Of a stretch of 64,000 nucleotides of DNA, positions 59,429 to 64,000 are shown one piece after another. A program made the translations under genes and the position numbers. How positions within the stretch are numbered: the first letter of the stretch is position 1; the number at the start of each line of letters is the position of its first letter. The notes under the pieces were generated by a model that saw nothing but the letters and a program-made list of their open reading frames with translations, ran no database searches and had not been told where the DNA came from. The stretch is from the IMG/VR virus record IMGVR_UViG_3300013131_000036, positions 1-64,000 of that record. One strand, 5' to 3'. Origin of the DNA: a virus.

Positions 59429-61993
59429 TTCCAAATTGGCATAATTCATCTGGCTTGGTTCCCGGATTTGCCATCCTACTGGTTCGAATAGTTTGCGCAT
59501 GGTTTCCGATACAAGTTTTTCAAACTGCTTTTCTTTGTCCATAGGGAAAATATCCTTGAATTCCTCGGGCAAACGATTTTTAAACGCCATCACTGTCAAA
59601 GCATATTTGTTTGGTTGCTGCACATAGTAATATTGAATCTTGTCGCCACTGTTTATTTTTTCATATTTCTTGTCCAGCTTCATGGTTTTGATGAAATAAT
59701 TGTAATAATACGCGGCTTTCACATGCACAGGCATTCCTTTTATGGTTGTCAGTTCGTTGCAGGAGTCCGCATATTTTTCGTAATTTTTAATTCCCACCAC
59801 AAATGAAAGCTCGTTTTCCGGTTTGGTTTGAAATTCTTCATAGATTTTGTCCATGATGATGTTTGTCTGGGAAGGATCCCGGGTTTTCAGCATGGTTTCA
59901 ATGATTTTTTTGTTGAAAACTTTAACTTCTTTTGTCATGGTGCTGCGAACAACCTCAATTCCTGTATACTTGGTTTTGTCACAAGGAACACCTTCTTCGT
60001 CTATGACATGAAGCACATTGCGTTTCTTTTGAATAAAAATACCCACATCACAAATGCTTTCCCGTTTGAATTCCAGGGTGGGCTTGTTGCTGTTTAGTTC
60101 TTTCTTGGCCCAATCACATATCTTTTCATTTATATATTTTTCCAGGTTTTCGATCAATTTTTCAGCTTCGGAAGACAATGTTTTGTCTTTTTTCAATAAT
60201 TTTATATTATTTTTTTCAATCAACGGCTGAATGGAGATGTAAACAGAATCTGTGTCATTATAAATGGTGGGTGGATTTGTTTTTAATGTTTCCCGGTCAA
60301 TTCCAGCTTCCACAAAGAAATTTTCAATAATCTCGTTTGCATGTTTGATCACGGTCTGACCTGTAAGAGTGATGCTTCGGGCAATGTCCCGGTCACTAAG
60401 AAAGAAGAAATTGTTGGCAAATGCCCCATAGATACTGTTCATGAGTATTTTAAGCGCATACTGTTTGTTGTTGAGCACAGATTCCCGGTTCTTTTTTTGT
60501 TTGTATTCGGGTGAATCCTTGGAAAGAGAAAGCAGTTCTCGTTTGATTTTCTTAAGTTCCCGCTTGATATCCACCCGTTTTTTATAATTTTCTGCAACAA
60601 TTTGAGGAACCAGACCCTCTTCTTTTTGGTAAAACAATGTTCCTATTTTTGTGCGGGACAGATTTTCCTTCTCGATAAAGATATTCAGCTTTTCCTCTGT
60701 TAGTCGGTATTTCTTTCCGCTGGCATGCGTTAAGGTATAGGTACCATCATCATTTTGACCATCAATGGTTCCCACTTTGGTTTCCGGAGACATGTTGCAG
60801 GTGCGAATCAGATTGGGATACAATGAATTGGCATCAAAACTAATGACAGCCTCATGAAATCCCCGTTGTGGTTCGCTGACAAACCCCCCTTCAATTGTCA
60901 CCCCGTCATCTTCTTTGTGAGGAAACGTGGGTATGATCTTGTTGTTTTTCTTGGCTTGAATGGCCACGGCACCTGCCACAATGCTGATTGTGCTCATGGC
61001 AGTTTCCAAATTGGTCAAACCCACATGTGAAAGAGAACGCAAGATGCTCAGATAACTGAGTTTTTCTTCCAGCTTAACAAGCAGATTAACGTCCTGAATG
61101 TTATATTCTACAAATTGCTTCCAGTTCTTGTCGGCCAGCGACGAAAGATTGCTTTCCTCATATTCAACTTTTGTTTCTCCCAGTTCCAAAGCACCGATGG
61201 ATCCGAGCGAATAGCTCTCCCGCTGGATCGGACAGAACTTTTTGTAAACGTTCATATAATCCAGATTGGCAATTCCTTCAATATAAAACTTCTCTGCTTT
61301 TCTTCCGAATTTGGTGAATATCTCTTTGCCAATAAGGTTTCGATAAGGACTCAATCTTTTGGAATCGTCCTCGCTTAATACCCGGCTGATCCGGTTAACA
61401 AGATATGGAATATCAAAAAGTTCTCCGTTCCAGGTTGCAACAATATCCGGATAATCTTTTTCAAAGAATTCCAGGAAGCTTCCAAGCAAAACAACTTCAT
61501 CTTTGCAGTAATGATACACAACATTGTCGTGAGAATCGTATGGATGCAGCCCAAAACTATGAAATGTCTGAGTCAAACTATCATAAATGGTGATCATGTT
61601 GACCGGAGCTTTGGCCAAATTAGGTTCTGGAAACTCATCCGGACTGTATGTTTCAATATCCAGATAAAATATCTTTAACGGATGTTTAACAAAGTCTGGA
61701 TTTTCTATCTCACTTGAAAATTCGTCGATCAGAAATTGCTGCGAACACGTGAAATTATGAAATATTCGGTTGTTCTCATCCTTTTCTGTAAACAATCGTC
61801 GTTCTTTGGATGAATTGAAAGTCTTTTTCTTTAATTTTGTATTATATAATGATGTTTCGTCGTTTTGGCCGTTGGTTTCAACATACAGATACGGATAATA
61901 AGTGCGACTGACTGTGATTCTTTGCCCCGTTTCAGACCATGTGGCCAAACGGATGGCGTGATTTAACGGATCATATGTGGCATGTCTGTACAC
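59408..61993 (-). CDS. 43: DNA polymerase, family B, gp43-like
   Basis: An 861-residue polymerase (T4 gp43 is 898). Exonuclease motifs are intact: LDIET (Asp112, Glu114), WNGELFD (Asp194) and YNIQD (Asp301). Polymerase motifs are DANSLYP (387-393), the NSIYGAF helix end (about 519-525) and YNDTDSVYI (Asp580, Asp582). Proofreading and synthesis should both work. The GTG start is 5 bases after the stop of the upstream glycosyltransferase gene and matches the usual N-terminus of these enzymes (MYRHATYDP). It overlaps the convergent gene by 21 bases. Confidence 0.96.
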   Translation of the reverse strand: MYRHATYDPLNHAIRLATWSETGQRITVSRTYYPYLYVETNGQNDETSLYNTKLKKKTFNSSKERRLFTEKDENNRIFHNFTCSQQFLIDEFSSEIENPDFVKHPLKIFYLDIETYSPDEFPEPNLAKAPVNMITIYDSLTQTFHSFGLHPYDSHDNVVYHYCKDEVVLLGSFLEFFEKDYPDIVATWNGELFDIPYLVNRISRVLSEDDSKRLSPYRNLIGKEIFTKFGRKAEKFYIEGIANLDYMNVYKKFCPIQRESYSLGSIGALELGETKVEYEESNLSSLADKNWKQFVEYNIQDVNLLVKLEEKLSYLSILRSLSHVGLTNLETAMSTISIVAGAVAIQAKKNNKIIPTFPHKEDDGVTIEGGFVSEPQRGFHEAVISFDANSLYPNLIRTCNMSPETKVGTIDGQNDDGTYTLTHASGKKYRLTEEKLNIFIEKENLSRTKIGTLFYQKEEGLVPQIVAENYKKRVDIKRELKKIKRELLSLSKDSPEYKQKKNRESVLNNKQYALKILMNSIYGAFANNFFFLSDRDIARSITLTGQTVIKHANEIIENFFVEAGIDRETLKTNPPTIYNDTDSVYISIQPLIEKNNIKLLKKDKTLSSEAEKLIENLEKYINEKICDWAKKELNSNKPTLEFKRESICDVGIFIQKKRNVLHVIDEEGVPCDKTKYTGIEVVRSTMTKEVKVFNKKIIETMLKTRDPSQTNIIMDKIYEEFQTKPENELSFVVGIKNYEKYADSCNELTTIKGMPVHVKAAYYYNYFIKTMKLDKKYEKINSGDKIQYYYVQQPNKYALTVMAFKNRLPEEFKDIFPMDKEKQFEKLVSETMRKLFEPVGWQIREPSQMNYANLELLFSDD

Positions 61994-61998
61994 GCCGA

Positions 61999-63219
61999 CT
62001 AGGTTAAACCATTGTACTTGTTTAGCAACACCCTTCTTTCGTCACCATAAGGATATTTGTACAATTCCACGTATTTGTTGATATTATCATCATTTTCCAG
62101 CCACCGGGTTTCAGCATATGCCCGGGCCCGTTCACAATGTGTCATGTATTTTGATTTTTTGCTTAAAACCTGTTCAATTGTTTTAATCATTTCATCTCCG
62201 GTATCAAATTTGAAAGGCGCATCTTCATAAGTGCAAAGATTTTGACAAGCAATTGGTAAACCATAACAACAAGCCTCAATATATTTCAAATCACTTTTGC
62301 TTTTATTGAAATTATTGTTTTGCAGAGGGGCAATCATCATATTGATTTTCATGTCATTTATTTTGCCCGGATAGTTGTATAGCTCGGCCCACGGATGATA
62401 TTCAAAAATACCCCGTTCAACCAGGGGTCGGAACATCATGGGAAACGCTCCAAAGAAAACCCACTGATATTTGTCTTTGGTGTCAGCAATTGCCTGCAGA
62501 ACATGTGCAAAATCATCATTTTGACCTACCCGGTTCTCCACATCAAAATGTGCGCCACTTCCTGCATAAAGAATACGAGGTTTCTTTTGAAAAGCATCAT
62601 AGTTTTCACTGGTACGCTTCAGATTATAGTAATTGCCCATCCAAAACTTGGGAGGATAGTTGGGAATGATGGTAATGTTCTTGTGTCCGGTCTTTTCCGC
62701 ATAATAATCCTTCATGAATTTGCATGTCACGGTGATTTCATCACACTCATTCATGATGGCTTGAGCTTGTTTGCGGATATTTGGATCAATGAAAGCGGTT
62801 TTAAACTTGTTATAGTCTGGGATATCCTCGTGAAACACAAGATCATCAATTTCATACATGAGACGAAAGCCCTGTTGCTGGCCCAGTTGTTTTAGAAACT
62901 GTACAAATTTAAGCTGATGTTCGGTTGCTTGGCGTTGCACACGAACTGCTTTGGTATGAATGTAATAACGAGGATCAAGGCACATGACGGTCGTGCTGTG
63001 CATGGTCATTTTGTTGTGGGCATTTAGGATCATTTCGGGCCAGATCAAACGCCAATGACCACAACCACTGTAGTCTGCAAGATAGTTGATGCCCCGGTCC
63101 GGAATATTGTCCGGTTGAGCAGGAGTGGGAGTAAGCTGCCGAGGAACTGCTTTGTTGGTGTATTGACTTGCTGCCTGAAGCAAAGGATTGGATACGTAGG
63201 GATTGCCCGGTGTAAACAT
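61999..63219 (-). CDS. Glycosyltransferase, GT4/GT1-like
   Basis: A 406-residue GT-B-type protein of a kind common in phages. Marks are YEIDDLVFHEDIPDYN, CDEITVTCKFMKDYY, ITIIPNYPPKFW, ILYAGSGAHFDV, YQWVFFGAFP and MIAPLQNNNFNKSKSDLKYIEA, the last holding the E-x7-E-like donor site. It lies 5 bases before gp43 and after gp46. An activated sugar is transferred; the acceptor is unknown. Confidence 0.78.
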   Translation of the reverse strand: MFTPGNPYVSNPLLQAASQYTNKAVPRQLTPTPAQPDNIPDRGINYLADYSGCGHWRLIWPEMILNAHNKMTMHSTTVMCLDPRYYIHTKAVRVQRQATEHQLKFVQFLKQLGQQQGFRLMYEIDDLVFHEDIPDYNKFKTAFIDPNIRKQAQAIMNECDEITVTCKFMKDYYAEKTGHKNITIIPNYPPKFWMGNYYNLKRTSENYDAFQKKPRILYAGSGAHFDVENRVGQNDDFAHVLQAIADTKDKYQWVFFGAFPMMFRPLVERGIFEYHPWAELYNYPGKINDMKINMMIAPLQNNNFNKSKSDLKYIEACCYGLPIACQNLCTYEDAPFKFDTGDEMIKTIEQVLSKKSKYMTHCERARAYAETRWLENDDNINKYVELYKYPYGDERRVLLNKYNGLT

Positions 63220-63240
63220 AAATTTAATTAATATATATTT

Positions 63241-64000
63241 TTAATTTTCAAGCAGGTTTGTTATGCCATTTTTCTTTTGCAAGCTTATGGTTTTGTAGTT
63301 ATTTGAATAAATTGCATCTTTTCGGTGGCTGATAATGAAAACACACTTGTTTTGGGCAATTTCTTCACATATGTCCGTGATAAGTTGCACACTTTTCTTG
63401 TCAAAACTGCTGTCAAATATCTCATCAAACAGCACAAAATTAAACATGGGGAAGTTCTGAAGTTCCCGCATTTCCATAAAAGAGAACATGCAAGCCAAAT
63501 CCACTGCTTTCTTTTCTGCCCCGGACAGGTTTGCATAGCTTGCAACCTTGCCCACCGCATCTGTCAGACTGTCCTCAAAATAATGATCAAAAGTTATGCG
63601 GGAATTGGCATCCAATTTGTTCAAATAATGGTTTATTTTATTGTTGAGAAGGTTTATTATTTTAGAAATAAATACGCTTTTAAGACCTTCATCACTCAAA
63701 ATGAATTTACTATTATTTAAAATATAAATTCTTTGGTCTGCTTCAGTTATCTTTTTCTGCAAATCATCCAGTTTGGTTTTGTTATCTTCTATGGTTTTGT
63801 CAAAATTCTCTGTTCGATTCTTTTCCTTTTCAATCTGATTTTCAACATCCTTGATGGAAGATTCTATTTGCTCGATAAGCTTTTTGTTTTGTTCCTGTTT
63901 GGAATTGTCTTTTTCAAATTGTTTTTCCCTTTTTTGAAGGGTGTCTATTATTTTTTCTGCATCGTTTCTTTTTAAAAGTATTTTTTTACGATTTTCTGTT
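63241..64000 (-). CDS. 46: Recombination endonuclease ATPase subunit, gp46-like (partial)
   Basis: The frame is open to the right edge, so the start and the Walker A part are outside; about 252 C-terminal residues are seen. Up to about residue 80 of this piece is a coiled coil, as in SMC/Rad50-type proteins. Then come the signature motif NLSGAEKKAVDLACMFSF, Walker B FNFVLFDEIFDSSFD and the H-loop CVFIISHRKD. With gp47 it makes the nuclease that resects DNA ends. The 47 gene is not in the window. Confidence 0.92.
   Translation of the reverse strand, partial: TENRKKILLKRNDAEKIIDTLQKREKQFEKDNSKQEQNKKLIEQIESSIKDVENQIEKEKNRTENFDKTIEDNKTKLDDLQKKITEADQRIYILNNSKFILSDEGLKSVFISKIINLLNNKINHYLNKLDANSRITFDHYFEDSLTDAVGKVASYANLSGAEKKAVDLACMFSFMEMRELQNFPMFNFVLFDEIFDSSFDKKSVQLITDICEEIAQNKCVFIISHRKDAIYSNNYKTISLQKKNGITNLLEN

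Noticed and set aside
1-64000. tRNA genes
   Set aside because: I scanned gaps by eye for cloverleaf-like arms with a CCA or T-loop word and saw none. Gaps are too short for most; a tRNA search program would settle it.

Overview
The window looks like a piece of the genome of a large virulent tailed phage with a contractile, T4-type tail. The evidence is a set of T4-like core genes recognisable from their proteins: head genes 21, 22, 23 and 4, neck gene 13, baseplate genes 25, 6, 53, 48 and 5 (with candidates for 27 and 29), and replication genes 32, 41, 43, 44, 45, 46 and uvsX. Gene content is dense and there is no gene-free stretch above about 110 bases. No tRNA, CRISPR array, integrase or insertion sequence is visible. 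The host cannot be named; heptosyltransferase-like and sugar-nucleotide genes hint at a Gram-negative host, but this is inference. The tail of the large terminase, portal, sheath, tube and gp55 genes are not in the window, so it is only part of the genome.

Layout. 1-8.2 kb: hub and wedge genes, interrupted by the clamp-loader ATPase (gene 44) and a minus-strand small-terminase candidate. 8.2-24.7 kb: gene 25, gene 6, then six large adhesive or structural tail proteins built from PKD, lectin, LamG-like and beta-propeller modules. 24.7-31.5 kb: a coiled-coil whisker-like protein, neck protein gp13, gp4, the prohead protease, core proteins, major capsid protein with a strong terminator, and small head or holin-like genes. 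32-36.2 kb: a tail lysin with a domain nested inside another domain, and a gp5-like spike that lacks lysozyme. 36.2-38.4 kb: tail-collar fibre and small genes. 38.4-41.6 kb (minus): a lysis set (SleB-like, 3D, CHAP-like and GH108 proteins) carrying an HNH endonuclease gene. 42-44.8 kb: glycosyltransferases and an FkbM methyltransferase. 44.9-49.3 kb: three paralogous seven-bladed propeller proteins with a tail-assembly chaperone. 49.5-64 kb: a tightly overlapping minus-strand replication and recombination run, with two glycosyltransferase genes inside it.

How it works together. The plus-strand late genes build the head, neck, baseplate and adhesins. The tail lysin and spike should open the cell wall during entry, and the minus-strand hydrolases should open it at exit. 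The replication run encodes a T4-type replisome and recombination machinery. Transcription units are marked by a T4-like late element (TATAAATA or a close variant) lying only about 5-8 bases before the start codon and usually without a Shine-Dalgarno sequence, which predicts leaderless or nearly leaderless late mRNAs. Genes inside units are mostly joined by ATGA or GTGA overlaps.
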